Positions 1 to 8,206 of a DNA stretch of 62,680 nt are shown piece by piece. Positions within the stretch are counted from its first letter, which is position 1, and each line of letters starts with the position of its first letter. The DNA comes from an uncultured Prevotella sp. (GTDB taxonomy: Bacteria; Bacteroidota; Bacteroidia; Bacteroidales; Bacteroidaceae). The notes under the pieces were generated by a model. The model made no database searches and was not told where the DNA came from. It was given only the letters and a program-made list of their open reading frames with translations. Where the stretch lies: positions 1-62,680 of the forward strand of contig CALUEY010000036.1 of assembly GCA_944319915.1 (NCBI GenBank). The letters are read 5' to 3'. Position numbers and translations under genes: made by a program.

Positions 1-5
1 GACAT

Positions 6-46
6 GGTTCCCGTGTGGCCATCCGGCCGCACGGGAACCTTTTTTT
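6..46 (+). terminator. Intrinsic terminator of an upstream gene outside the window
   Basis: Arms at 6-20 and 25-39 pair over 15 positions with one mismatch around the loop ATCC and are followed by seven T at 40-46. It most likely ends a plus-strand gene lying left of the window. Confidence 0.85.
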
Positions 47-60
47 GTGGCTGGGGGTGA

Positions 61-114
61 TGGGAGAGCTGGGAGTAAGGGGAGAGCTGGGAGAGCTGGG
101 AGTAATGGGAGAGC
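61..114. repeat. Short tandem repeat, 9-bp period
   Basis: About six degenerate copies of a nine-base unit (GGGAGAGCT or GGGAGTAAT) lie between the upstream terminator and the tetR promoter. The array is not in a recognisable reading frame and looks like slippage-generated low-complexity DNA. Confidence 0.75.
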
Positions 115-168
115 GTATGACTGTGGGCAATGTGTGTTTACGTGAGGTGAAATCAATAGAAATAGGTA

Positions 169-199
169 TTGTTTTTTTGCTTTAAGTTCTGTACCTTTG
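169..199 (+). promoter_or_regulatory. Bacteroidetes-type promoter of the tetR gene
   Basis: TTG at 169-171 and TACCTTTG at 192-199 are separated by 20 bp, matching the -33/-7 consensus of Bacteroidetes. Transcription would begin near 205, about 25 nt before the start codon at 231. A CAATA...TATTG repeat (154-158, 167-171) overlaps the -33 box. Confidence 0.7.
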
Positions 200-230
200 C
201 GCAAACTAACGAAGATACTCAGTCTTATAA

Positions 231-839
231 ATGCAGATTCAGAAAGAGAACATTCGTTGTCGCATATTGACTGTTGCCCGATGGCAATTCGAGCAAAAAG
301 GCTATTGCAAAACTTCAATGCGTGAGATAGCGTGGCTTGCAGGGATTGGTGTTGGAAACATTTATAACTATTTTAAGAACAAAGATGAGCTGTTCCGTGA
401 AGTGGTTAGCCCTGTCTTGTGCGCTTTTGAAGTCATTCTTCAGGCGCATCACGGAGGTGGTGAGGATGTACTGATGATGCGGTCGGAGAAGTATCTTAAG
501 GAGTGCGTAGACGAATATATCTCGTTGATAGACAAGCATCGTCCGCTAATGGAAATATTGTTGTTCAAAACACAGGGCTCTTTGTTGGAACATTTCCGGG
601 ATTGCTACGCCGACCGTTCTACGGAACTGGTCAAAATGTGGTTCGCCTCCATGCAGAAGAAGCATCCCGAAATCAATACGGCGGTGTCCGACGTCATCAT
701 CCATCTGCATACGGTATGGATGTTCACAATGTTCGAGGAACTGCTGATGCATTCCGTACCCCGGCAGGAAATGGAAGCTATTCTACACGATTATATTCTG
801 TTTGAGATTCAAGGTTGGAAGGCAGTCATCAAGATATGA
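231..839 (+). CDS. TetR/AcrR family transcriptional regulator
   Basis: A 202-residue protein with an N-terminal TetR helix-turn-helix. Residues 13-58 contain the typical pattern, with the recognition helix around GVGNIYNYFKNKDEL (40-54). The remaining 140 residues would form the helical ligand-binding and dimerisation domain, which is too variable to indicate a ligand. The gene is followed by a terminator (891-925) and then by a methyltransferase gene on the same strand, with a 24-bp dyad between them that could be its operator. I infer that it represses the methyltransferase. It has its own promoter and lies in a region with a lower GC content than the rest of the window, consistent with acquired DNA. 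Confidence 0.88.
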   Translation: MQIQKENIRCRILTVARWQFEQKGYCKTSMREIAWLAGIGVGNIYNYFKNKDELFREVVSPVLCAFEVILQAHHGGGEDVLMMRSEKYLKECVDEYISLIDKHRPLMEILLFKTQGSLLEHFRDCYADRSTELVKMWFASMQKKHPEINTAVSDVIIHLHTVWMFTMFEELLMHSVPRQEMEAILHDYILFEIQGWKAVIKI

Positions 840-890
840 GCGACAGACAACGTACATACAAGCAATCATCCGCATCAGAACGGTCATCAG

Positions 891-925
891 GGAGGAAATC
901 TTCACGGTGGTTTTCTCCTTTTTTT
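891..925 (+). terminator. Terminator after tetR
   Basis: An eight-pair stem (891-898 with 911-918, one G-T pair) is followed by seven T at 919-925. It separates tetR from the downstream methyltransferase gene, so the latter needs its own promoter. Confidence 0.7.
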
Positions 926-974
926 ATGAACAAATCTGAATGTCGTTCGCTATTGCGCACCTTTCTCACTTTCG

Positions 975-998
975 GCAAAGCAAGTTAACTGGCTTTGC
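975..998. promoter_or_regulatory. 24-bp dyad, candidate TetR operator
   Basis: GCAAAGC (975-981) and GCTTTGC (992-998) are perfect inverted arms around AGTTAACT (983-990), which is itself a palindrome. Only the pair 982/991 is mismatched. The site is 43 bp before the methyltransferase start codon and covers a possible TTTG -33 element (994-997). Size and position fit a TetR-family operator. No second copy was seen in the tetR promoter. Confidence 0.5.
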
Positions 999-1040
999 TC
1001 TCACTTAATCGAAACGTTCACTATTAAATATAGAATAAAG

Positions 1041-1855
1041 ATGAAACACGAGTTTAAGAGCATTGTGGCGGAAACCCTGCTTATTCCGCTATACATGAGA
1101 GCCAAGGAAAGCCGCAGGAACAATCCCATCCTGTATGACAAGGCGGCGGAACGGCTGGCAGACAGTCTGGAATACGATTACTCCCAATTCGACGGGGCGA
1201 AGCTGAGCGAGGTGGGATGCGTGGTGCGCGGATGGTATTTCGACCGTGCCGTGCGGCGGTTCATCGAGACACACCCCATCCGGTCGTAGTCAATGTGGGA
1301 TGCGGACTGGACACTCGTTTCCAGCGTATCGGAGGCGGGAAACCGGTCTTTTATGACATGGACTTGCCGGAGGTTATCGCCCTGCGCCGGGAGCTGATAC
1401 CCGAACAGCCGGGCAATGTCTATATCGCGGCATCCTTGTTGGAAACCGATTGGATGGACGACCTGCGCCGCAGGCATCCCGATGCTGAATTTATCTTCAT
1501 CGTGGAAGGCGTGTTGATGTATTTCTACGAGAAGCAGGTAAAGAGCTTTCTGCACGCCGTGGCGAGCCGTTTCGGGGGAGGCGAGCTATGGTTTGACGTA
1601 TGCGGCACGATGATGAGCCGTCACGGCCTGAAGCCCGATTCGCTCCGCAAACATGAGGCTCAAATTCGTTCAGGGTTGAGCGATGGGCACGTGGTGGAAC
1701 AGTGGGAGCCAACCTTGCGACTCATCGAGCAGGCCAACTACATGAAGTTCTTCCGTCCGCGCTGGGGATTCTTCTTCGGGCAGATATTGGGACGGATGAC
1801 GCGGCTTTGCTGCAAGTTCAGTTCGTTGCTGGGGTATAGGATCATTTCGAGATAA
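1041..1855 (+). pseudogene. Leucine carboxyl methyltransferase-like SAM methyltransferase, frameshifted
   Basis: The first frame (1041-1289) runs to RRFIETHPIRS and stops. The second frame carries VVVNVGCGLDTRF, the SAM-binding motif I of the LCMT/PPM-type O-methyltransferases, and continues to 1855. Joining the frames at the C run 1274-1277 with one extra C gives ...RRFIETHPHPVVVNVGCGLDTRF..., a continuous protein of about 271 residues with the family layout (N-terminal helices, motif I, acidic motif YDMDLPEV, EGVLMYF). As sequenced, the protein would be cut just before the SAM site. The cause is either real inactivation or a homopolymer error. The natural substrate is unknown. The gene follows the dyad that may bind the TetR product. 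Confidence 0.75.
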
Positions 1856-1985
1856 CTTAGCATAATAACGATATTTAATATCCTTGGGGCAAATCATACC
1901 GTCGGGAAAGGGAAAATCGTGCGATTTTTGCTTCCCGACGGTTTACAGCAAGCATGAAGACGACGCTGTTTCTCGCCGTATTTAC

Positions 1986-2026
1986 TTTAACAAGAAGCCG
2001 TATTTATTTTAACAAGAAGCCGTATT
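1986..2026. repeat. 22-bp tandem duplication at the 3' end of the restriction gene remnant
   Basis: A 19-base sequence at 1986-2004 is repeated exactly at 2008-2026. The second copy encodes the last residues and stop region of the minus-strand remnant; the first lies just downstream of its stop codon. It looks like a slippage or short-homology duplication. Confidence 0.85.
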
Positions 2027-2818
2027 CGTAGACTTTCGGCTCGATTTTGCGGGCGAGCTGCTTCAAGTGTTGCCTCAAGGCGGTGATAAGCTCCGTGTAA
2101 CGGGCATCGTTGCTGTCGGCATTCATCTTGCCTTTGGCGTTTGTGCCTTGAAAATGGAGGCGGATGTCATAGAGTGCGGCGTTGGGGTTGGCATCGGGCT
2201 GTGCGTGGTAGTAATGCCATAGTTCGCGGCCTGCATCCAGCACAGCTTGAGCTTCGGGAGAGATATGCGTGAAGTTGTTCTTATTGATGCGTATTTTCGA
2301 CAAGCGCCGCGACTTGCCTACAATAAAGTTGCCACTGATGAACTTGTGCAGTTCCTTATCGTCCGTTCCGAAGCGATAGAGCAACACATCGCGCTCGATG
2401 TCGGTCTTCACCTGTCCGTATAGTTGCCAGAACTCTTTCATCTCGTGGTCGTTGGACGTTACGTTCCAGTTGAAGTCATTTTGGTAGAACACGTCGATGA
2501 TGTTCGTATAGGGCAGGAAAGCTATCTTTTCCGCATCGAACGCTCCGAGGAATGCGGGCGGCAGGTAGCTGTCAAAAGTCCGCGCTTTTCCGATGGTCAA
2601 GATGAGTTGCACGAACGATTCATAGATGCCTTTCTTCGTTCCAGCCTTCGCTTCGGCCCAAAGCAGCGATTCTGTCTCAAACAATTCAGCCCCGTCTTGT
2701 GGCACGGCTATGCAGAAGTCTATCTTCCCGATTATTTGCGTGCTGTCATAATCGGCAAAGTAGTCGTGCGCCACCTTGTTTTCAGCTCTTCTTCCGGTAT
2801 GTTCCCATATGTTGGCAT
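2004..2818 (-). pseudogene. Type II restriction-modification fusion protein, frameshifted and internally deleted
   Basis: An open frame to 2004 encodes a PD-(D/E)xK-like N-terminus (GKIDFCIA...LLWAEAKAG), resembling the nuclease end of large type IIG-like restriction-methylase fusions of about 1,000 residues. About 195 residues in (near 2262) it jumps to SPEAQAVLDAGRELW...KIEPKVYEYGF, which from memory matches the far C-terminus of the same proteins. The central methylase and target-recognition domains appear to be deleted in frame. The only in-frame start is a TTG at 2849 that overlaps a -7 promoter box (TATATTTG, minus strand, 2847-2854). The natural start is the ATG at 2818 in another frame (MPTYGNIPEEELK), which needs one extra base in the T run 2779-2782 to join. 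The protein is very unlikely to be functional. Family assignment is by recollection of homologues. Confidence 0.6.
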
Positions 2819-3037
2819 AATGGTTATTCGTTTTTGTTGATGAGTGCAAATATAGGGATTATTTTGTAGAAAGTAATCCTTCGATTGCTTATTTCCTTGT
2901 TCATCTTATACCAAGGCACGATACGCAACAACATCCGTTTCGGCAAGAGCTTGGTGGTAATGGTGCATTGATGGGCAGGGTCAGTCCGTCCAAAGGAAGC
3001 CATGCAGGCCGTCAGGGCATGGCTTGGGCAGCTGTTC

Positions 3038-4075
3038 CTAACGGTATTGGCGCAGTGCGGCCAAAAGTTCGTTGTTTTCCGATTTTGTGCCTATGGTTAT
3101 GCGCAGGCAGTTGGCGCACAGCGTTACCCTTGTGCGGTTTCTCACTATTATCCCCTTGCTTACGAGATAGTCGTAAACACGTTGTGCGTCATCCATTTCC
3201 GCAAGGAAGAAGTTGGCGTTGGTAGGAAACGTCTGCTTGCAGTTTGGCAGCAGATTGATGGCGTCTATCACCCTCGACCGTTCCAGCAGTATTGTCCTTA
3301 TCCACTTGTCCACTTGGAATGGGTCTTTCAGTGCTTCCAAGGCGTGGCGTTGCGTTAGCGAGCTTATGTTGTAAGGATACTTTACCTTGTTGAACAGGCT
3401 TATTATGCCAGCCGAAGCAAAAGCCATGCCGAGCCTTATCCCGGCGTTGCCCCATGCCTTGCTCATGGTGTTGAGCACTATCATGTTGGGATGCCTTTCC
3501 AGCTCAAGCCTGAAAGGCTTTTCTGCCGAGAAGTCGCTGTATGCCTCGTCGATTACCACAATGCCCTGGAAGCCACCGAGCACTTTTTCCACCTCGCTGC
3601 GGTCAAGGTTGTTGCCGGTAGGGTTGTTTGGGCTGCACAGCCATATCGCTTTCGTGTTGTTGTCGCAAGCGGCCAGCAGCTTGTCGGCCCTTACTTGAAA
3701 ACCGTCATCGAGCAGCACCGGGCGATACTCCGCGTCGTTGATGTCGGCGCACACTTTATACATTCCGTATGTAGGCTCTATCGCCACCACATTGTCGATG
3801 CCTGGGCGCACGAAGCACCTGTAAGTAAGGTCGATGGCCTCGTCGCTGCCGTTGCCAAGGAATATGTTGTCGGCAGCCACCCCCTTTACCTTGGCCAGCA
3901 TAGCTTTGAGCTGATGCTGCAGCGGGTCGGGGTATCGGTTGTACGGACTGTTGTAAGGGTTTTCGTTAGCGTCAAGGAACACGTGCGCCGCCTGTCCTGA
4001 ATATTCGTTCCTTGCGCTGCTGTATGGCGACAAGTTCCAAATGTTGGGCCTTGCCAGGTCTTTAAGTTCTTTCAT
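3038..4075 (-). CDS. hisC: Histidinol-phosphate aminotransferase
   Basis: A fold-type I PLP aminotransferase of 345 residues that converts imidazole-acetol phosphate and glutamate to histidinol phosphate in histidine synthesis. Visible motifs are LDANENP (34-40), SPNNPTG (148-154), Asp176 in VIDEAYSDF for the PLP ring nitrogen, and [12 protein letters not shown] with the Schiff-base Lys206. The length is normal for HisC. It is the third gene of hisG-hisD-hisC but is separated from hisD by an unusually long 247-bp gap with secondary structure. No hisB or other his gene follows; the next gene on this side is a restriction remnant. Confidence 0.95.
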   Translation of the reverse strand: MKELKDLARPNIWNLSPYSSARNEYSGQAAHVFLDANENPYNSPYNRYPDPLQHQLKAMLAKVKGVAADNIFLGNGSDEAIDLTYRCFVRPGIDNVVAIEPTYGMYKVCADINDAEYRPVLLDDGFQVRADKLLAACDNNTKAIWLCSPNNPTGNNLDRSEVEKVLGGFQGIVVIDEAYSDFSAEKPFRLELERHPNMIVLNTMSKAWGNAGIRLGMAFASAGIISLFNKVKYPYNISSLTQRHALEALKDPFQVDKWIRTILLERSRVIDAINLLPNCKQTFPTNANFFLAEMDDAQRVYDYLVSKGIIVRNRTRVTLCANCLRITIGTKSENNELLAALRQYR

Positions 4076-4164
4076 ATAAGTAGCTATTCAAAATTAATAT
4101 CATATATTTTTTTAAAGATGCTCTCCATGTCTTTGCCACCACCTTGCGCGCTCTTCAGGGCTGC

Positions 4165-4220
4165 GGCCCAAAGCCTCATTGGTCGTGTAGCCCGCCACAC
4201 TCCCTCTTCGGGCTTTGGCC
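4165..4220 (-). other. Structured spacer between hisD and hisC
   Basis: In the 247-bp gap, 4165-4175 pairs with 4211-4220 (10 bp with one bulged base), and inside it 4185-4188 pairs with 4197-4200. There is no T tract, so it is not an obvious terminator. A role as mRNA processing site, stabiliser or attenuator is speculative. Confidence 0.35.
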
Positions 4221-4322
4221 TGCATCTCCTAAATGGCGCACAATTTGGTGGCAATTAATTTTGAACACCTACTTAATGCAATGTCTTCCCGGTTCATGTT
4301 AAGTTTTAGTGCCGTGCCAGGG

Positions 4323-5618
4323 TCATGCCCCGGCTTTCTCAACGCTTTGCAGCCGCAAGGCCATGGCGTTTCTGTGCGCCTCCAGCGATTCGGCTTCAGC
4401 CATCACCTCCACGGCGCGCCCTATGTTGCGCACGCCTTCGGCGGTAAGGTGCTGGAAGGTAATCTTGCGTATGAAACTGTCAAGGTTTACTCCGCTATAG
4501 GCAGTGGCATACCCCTTGGTTGGCAGGGTGTGGTTGGTGCCGCTTGCGTAGTCGCCTGCGCTTTCGCAGGCATAGCAGCCAAGGAACACGCTGCCGGCGT
4601 TGACCACCCTCTCTGCCAGTCTGACGCAATCCCTCGTCTGTATTATCAGGTGCTCCGGAGCATACATGTTCGACAAGGCCATGGCCTCGTCGGCATCGGC
4701 CACCACCACCGCCTTGCTGGCTGCGAGGGCCTGCGCCGCTATCTCCTTGCGCGGAAGCCGTTCCAGCTGCCTGGCCACCTCGGCCTGCACCTTTTCGGCA
4801 AACGCCTCGCTCGTGGTGATTAGCAACACTTGCGAGTCGGGCCCATGCTCGGCCTGCGACAGCAGGTCGGCAGCCACGAAGCTGCACTCAGCTTCCTCAT
4901 CGGCTATTACGCATACCTCCGAAGGCCCCGCCGGCATGTCTATGGCCACCCCGTCGAGCGTCACCTGCTGCTTAGCTTCCATTACGTACTGGTTGCCCGG
5001 CCCGAATATCTTGTATACGTTGGGTATGGTCTCCGTGCCATAAGCCATGGCGCCTATGGCCTGCACCCCGCCCACCTTATATATTTCGCCCACGCCGGCG
5101 ATGCGCGCCGCCACTAGTATTGCCGGGTGGACAGTGCCGTCCTTGCGTGGCGGGGTGCACAGCACAATCTTGCCGCAGCCGGCTATCATGGCCGGGGTGG
5201 CCAGCATCAGCACCGTGCTGAACAGCGGGGCAGAGCCTCCCGGCACATAAAGGCCCACGCGGCTTATTGGCACAGGCTTTTGCCAGCAGGTCACTCCGGG
5301 CTGCGTGGTCACGCCTTGTGGGCAGAGCCTCTGCGCCTGGTGAAACGCCTTTATGTTGCTGTGGGCAAGGGCCATGGCTTCCTTCAGCTCGCTTGAAACG
5401 AGCCGCTCGGCCTCGTCAATCTCTTCGCGGGTTACCGCGAGCGACTGCGGGGCCACGTGGTCAAACCTTTCGCTGTATCGCCTTACGGCAGCGTCGCCGT
5501 TGGCTTTTATGTCGCTTAGGATGGCAGCGACGAGCGGGCGCAGCTCGCCCGCGTCGATGTGCGGGCGCTCCACTATCGACGCCCATTGCTCGCGGCTTGG
5601 ATATTTTATAGTATTCAT
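4323..5618 (-). CDS. hisD: Histidinol dehydrogenase
   Basis: A zinc enzyme of 431 residues that oxidises L-histidinol to L-histidine with two NAD. Key residues are present: GPGNQYV (207-213), Gln255 and His258 in SQAEHGP, Asp356 in ESAGDYASG and His415 as expected zinc ligands, and Glu322-His323 in APEHL as the catalytic acid/base pair. It lies 7 bp after hisG and is co-transcribed with it. Confidence 0.96.
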   Translation of the reverse strand: MNTIKYPSREQWASIVERPHIDAGELRPLVAAILSDIKANGDAAVRRYSERFDHVAPQSLAVTREEIDEAERLVSSELKEAMALAHSNIKAFHQAQRLCPQGVTTQPGVTCWQKPVPISRVGLYVPGGSAPLFSTVLMLATPAMIAGCGKIVLCTPPRKDGTVHPAILVAARIAGVGEIYKVGGVQAIGAMAYGTETIPNVYKIFGPGNQYVMEAKQQVTLDGVAIDMPAGPSEVCVIADEEAECSFVAADLLSQAEHGPDSQVLLITTSEAFAEKVQAEVARQLERLPRKEIAAQALAASKAVVVADADEAMALSNMYAPEHLIIQTRDCVRLAERVVNAGSVFLGCYACESAGDYASGTNHTLPTKGYATAYSGVNLDSFIRKITFQHLTAEGVRNIGRAVEVMAEAESLEAHRNAMALRLQSVEKAGA

Positions 5619-5625
5619 GTGTTGG

Positions 5626-6477
5626 TCATAAAATCATTTTTTCTATGGGCGTTACGAGTATGCCCTGCGCCCCCATCTCCTTCAGCTTGCCGATGATTTC
5701 CCAGAAGCACTTTTGGCTCAGCACCGTGTGCACCGAGCACCACTCGGGGTCTGCCAGCGGTATCACCGTGGGGCTTTTCAGGCCCGGCAACACGCTTACA
5801 ATCTCGCTGAGCCGCGCCTTGGGGGCATTCATGCGGATGTACTTCTTGTCCTCGGCGTTGCGCACGGCCTCAAAGCGGAAGAGCATCTCGCGGAGCAAGC
5901 GCCTCTTCTCCTCGCCAAGGCTCTTGTTGCCTATGAGCACGGCCTCGCTGTTGGCCACCACTTCCACTTCGCGCAGGTTGTTGCTTACGAGGGTGGAGCC
6001 GCTGCTCACGATGTCGAAGATTCCGTCGGCTATGCCGATGCTGGTGGAAATCTCAACGCTGCCCGTTATTACGTGTATGTCGGCGTGGATGCCCTTTTCG
6101 CCGAGGAAGCGGCGCAATATGCAGGGGTACGACGTGGCTATCTTCTTGCCGTTGAACCACTCCACGCCGCCGTACTCGGCATCCTTCGGGATGGCGAGCG
6201 ACATCCTGCACTTGCTGAACCCGAGCCTGCTCAGTATCTCGGCGTCCTCGCCGCGCTCCATAAATTCGTTTTCGCCCACTATGCCTATGTCGGCTATGCC
6301 GCTGGCGACGCTCTGTGGTATGTCGTCGTCGCGCAGGTAAAGCACTTCCATCGGGAAGTTAGATGCCTGGGCCAGCAGGGTGCGCTTGGTAGCGCTCACT
6401 TTAATGTCTGCCTCGGCAAGGAGATTCATCGTATCATCGAAGAGCCGCCCCTTTGATTGAACTGCTATGCGTAACAT
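5626..6477 (-). CDS. hisG: ATP phosphoribosyltransferase, long form
   Basis: The first enzyme of histidine synthesis, joining ATP and PRPP. I take the start at the ATG at 6477 (MLRIAVQSKGRLFDD), giving 283 residues. The open frame extends further upstream, but that part overlaps the promoter. The length and the C-terminal region (SPTVIPLADPEWCSVHTVL...) indicate the long form with its own regulatory domain, which is inhibited by histidine and needs no HisZ. The SGSTL phosphate-binding segment for PRPP is present. It leads the minus-strand his operon and shares its upstream region with divergent mltF. Confidence 0.95.
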   Translation of the reverse strand: MLRIAVQSKGRLFDDTMNLLAEADIKVSATKRTLLAQASNFPMEVLYLRDDDIPQSVASGIADIGIVGENEFMERGEDAEILSRLGFSKCRMSLAIPKDAEYGGVEWFNGKKIATSYPCILRRFLGEKGIHADIHVITGSVEISTSIGIADGIFDIVSSGSTLVSNNLREVEVVANSEAVLIGNKSLGEEKRRLLREMLFRFEAVRNAEDKKYIRMNAPKARLSEIVSVLPGLKSPTVIPLADPEWCSVHTVLSQKCFWEIIGKLKEMGAQGILVTPIEKMIL

Positions 6478-6504
6478 CATTGTCAATATCATATTAAAAC
6501 GTGG

Positions 6505-6535
6505 CAAATTTACGCAAAAATGCGCTATTGTGCAA
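6505..6535 (-). promoter_or_regulatory. Promoter of the his operon
   Basis: On the minus strand, TTG (6533-6535) and TAAATTTG (6505-6512) are 20 bp apart. The start site would be near 6499, about 20 nt before the hisG ATG at 6477, which supports that start. Confidence 0.72.
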
Positions 6536-6571
6536 GATTTTGTGTAATTTTGCATTCAAATTGTAAATGTT

Positions 6572-7837
6572 TTGGTTGTAAGCGGAATATTTATTGCATA
6601 TAAACATACTCTTTGCCGGGCCGTCGCCTTGTTTACCTTGGCGGCCATACCCTTTGCTGCGTCCATGCTGGCAGGGTGCAGCGATGGCAACAAGGCACGC
6701 GAGCAGGTGGTTGCCCCGTGGGGAGTGGTGAACGACACGGTTGATGGCGACGCAATGTTCGACCTCGACCAGATTGTTGCCGGCGGCGAGATGATAATGG
6801 CTACGCTGAGCGGGCCGGAGTCATACTATGACTATCGGGGGCGCCATCTGGGCCTCAATTTCCTGCTGTGCCAGAAGTTTGCCGACAAGATAGGCGTAGG
6901 TCTGCGTGTGGAGGTGTGCCACGACACCACTGAGATGGTGCGCAAGCTGCTGGCGGGCGAAGCCGACGTGGCTGCCTACTGGCTGACGCCTGCCGACGTG
7001 CGCATGGGCAACGACACGGTGGGCATGCTCTCTTTCTGCGGACCTAAGCTCGGCGGAAAGGGCGCGCGCTGGGTGGTGGCAGCCGGAAACGCCTCGCTGC
7101 GCAAAGCCCTCGACGAGTGGTTCAGGCCGTCGATGGTAGGGCAGGCAAGGCGCGAAGAGGCTTTCCTGCTAAGCTCGCGCAGCATAAGGCGCCATGTTTA
7201 CGCCCCCATGCAGGACCGCAAGAAAGGCATCATCTCGCGTTACGACGGCTTGTTTGCCAAGCATAGCCAGAAGATACGCTGGGACTGGAGGCTGCTTGCG
7301 GCCCAGTGCTACCAGGAGTCTACGTTCGACCCTAACGCCAAGTCGTGGGCCGGGGCGTGTGGCCTGATGCAGATAATGCCTGCCACGGCTTCGCACCTCG
7401 GGCTGCCGCTTGGCGAGATATTCGTGCCTGAGGCCAACATCGAGGCCGCCACGAGGTATCTTGGCGAGCTGGAGCGCAAGTTTGGCGACATAGCCGACAG
7501 GGGCGAGCGGATTAATTTCATGCTGGCAAGCTATAACGGCGGCTACCACCACATAAGGGATGCTATGCGCCTTGCAGCAAAGCATGGCAAGGACTCCAGG
7601 GTGTGGAGCGAGGTGTCGCGTTATGTGCTGCTGCTCAGCAAGCCCGAGTATTACCGCGACCCGGTGGTGAAATACGGGTATATGCGCGGCTCGGAAACGG
7701 TTGACTACGTAGCAAGGATACGCCAGCGGTGGCAGCAGTATAGGGGCGTGAAGGGCTTGCGGGGCAATGCGTCGGTGCTTACGCCGCGCAAGGCCGGGCA
7801 CCGCAAGCGGAAGTTCCGCCTTGAGCCAGGCGAATGA
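6572..7837 (+). CDS. MltF-like membrane-bound lytic transglycosylase lipoprotein
   Basis: A 421-residue lipoprotein that cleaves peptidoglycan to 1,6-anhydro-muropeptides. A hydrophobic signal ends in the lipobox LAGC (Cys36). Residues of about 60-205 resemble a periplasmic solute-binding (SBP_bac_3) regulatory domain. The C-terminal half is an SLT catalytic domain with the catalytic Glu in QCYQESTFDP, then GLMQIMPATA and ASYNGGYHHI. This two-domain order is that of MltF. No ATG fits; translation probably starts at the TTG at 6572. A -7 box TAATTTTG (6545-6552) without a clear -33 lies just upstream. Confidence 0.88.
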   Translation: MVVSGIFIAYKHTLCRAVALFTLAAIPFAASMLAGCSDGNKAREQVVAPWGVVNDTVDGDAMFDLDQIVAGGEMIMATLSGPESYYDYRGRHLGLNFLLCQKFADKIGVGLRVEVCHDTTEMVRKLLAGEADVAAYWLTPADVRMGNDTVGMLSFCGPKLGGKGARWVVAAGNASLRKALDEWFRPSMVGQARREEAFLLSSRSIRRHVYAPMQDRKKGIISRYDGLFAKHSQKIRWDWRLLAAQCYQESTFDPNAKSWAGACGLMQIMPATASHLGLPLGEIFVPEANIEAATRYLGELERKFGDIADRGERINFMLASYNGGYHHIRDAMRLAAKHGKDSRVWSEVSRYVLLLSKPEYYRDPVVKYGYMRGSETVDYVARIRQRWQQYRGVKGLRGNASVLTPRKAGHRKRKFRLEPGE

Positions 7838-7960
7838 TGAGCCGGCGGCAACCCGCCATTAGGCCTTGCCCTTTCCCGTCTTGTAAGCATTTGCTGTATT
7901 GCTGTGGGCGCGTGGCGGGAATGACTTTATTCTTACAAACGCCCGTCAGCGGCTCGGCAG

Positions 7961-8070
7961 GCTTGCAAAACGGCCGCTTTCGCGGCGCGAAACGGCTTGT
8001 TTGGCATTGCAATGGCGCCCGTTTTGCACTGCAAAACGGGCGCCATTGCAATGTCTTGTGCATCAGTGCG
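7961..8070. repeat. Intergenic palindrome family, locus A
   Basis: The gap between mltF and the next gene holds a perfect 49-bp palindrome, with 24-base arms at 8005-8028 and 8030-8053 around one base. Its centre is CCCGTTT, TGCACTGCA, AAACGGG. To its left (7965-7997) are two direct AAACGGC motifs and a TTTCGC-GGC-GCGAAA hairpin. The core is shared with loci near 21.7, 30.5, 44.6 and 53.7 kb. There is no T tract. Locus A lies between co-directional genes. Confidence 0.8.
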
Positions 8071-8206
8071 TTGGCAGAACCTTTCAGCCTGTGAAAACTT
8101 TTTACACATTGCAACCGCATCAAAAAGCATTGCCCAATGCCCGATTGTGACTGAATTTTTGTATTTTTGCACATGGAAGAATAAAAGAGTTGGCACGGAG
8201 AGCGCA

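Noticed and set aside
4076-4322. Histidine leader peptide attenuator in the hisD-hisC gap
   Set aside because: The only small ORF there (starting MNRED) has no run of His codons, and the hairpin lacks a T tract.
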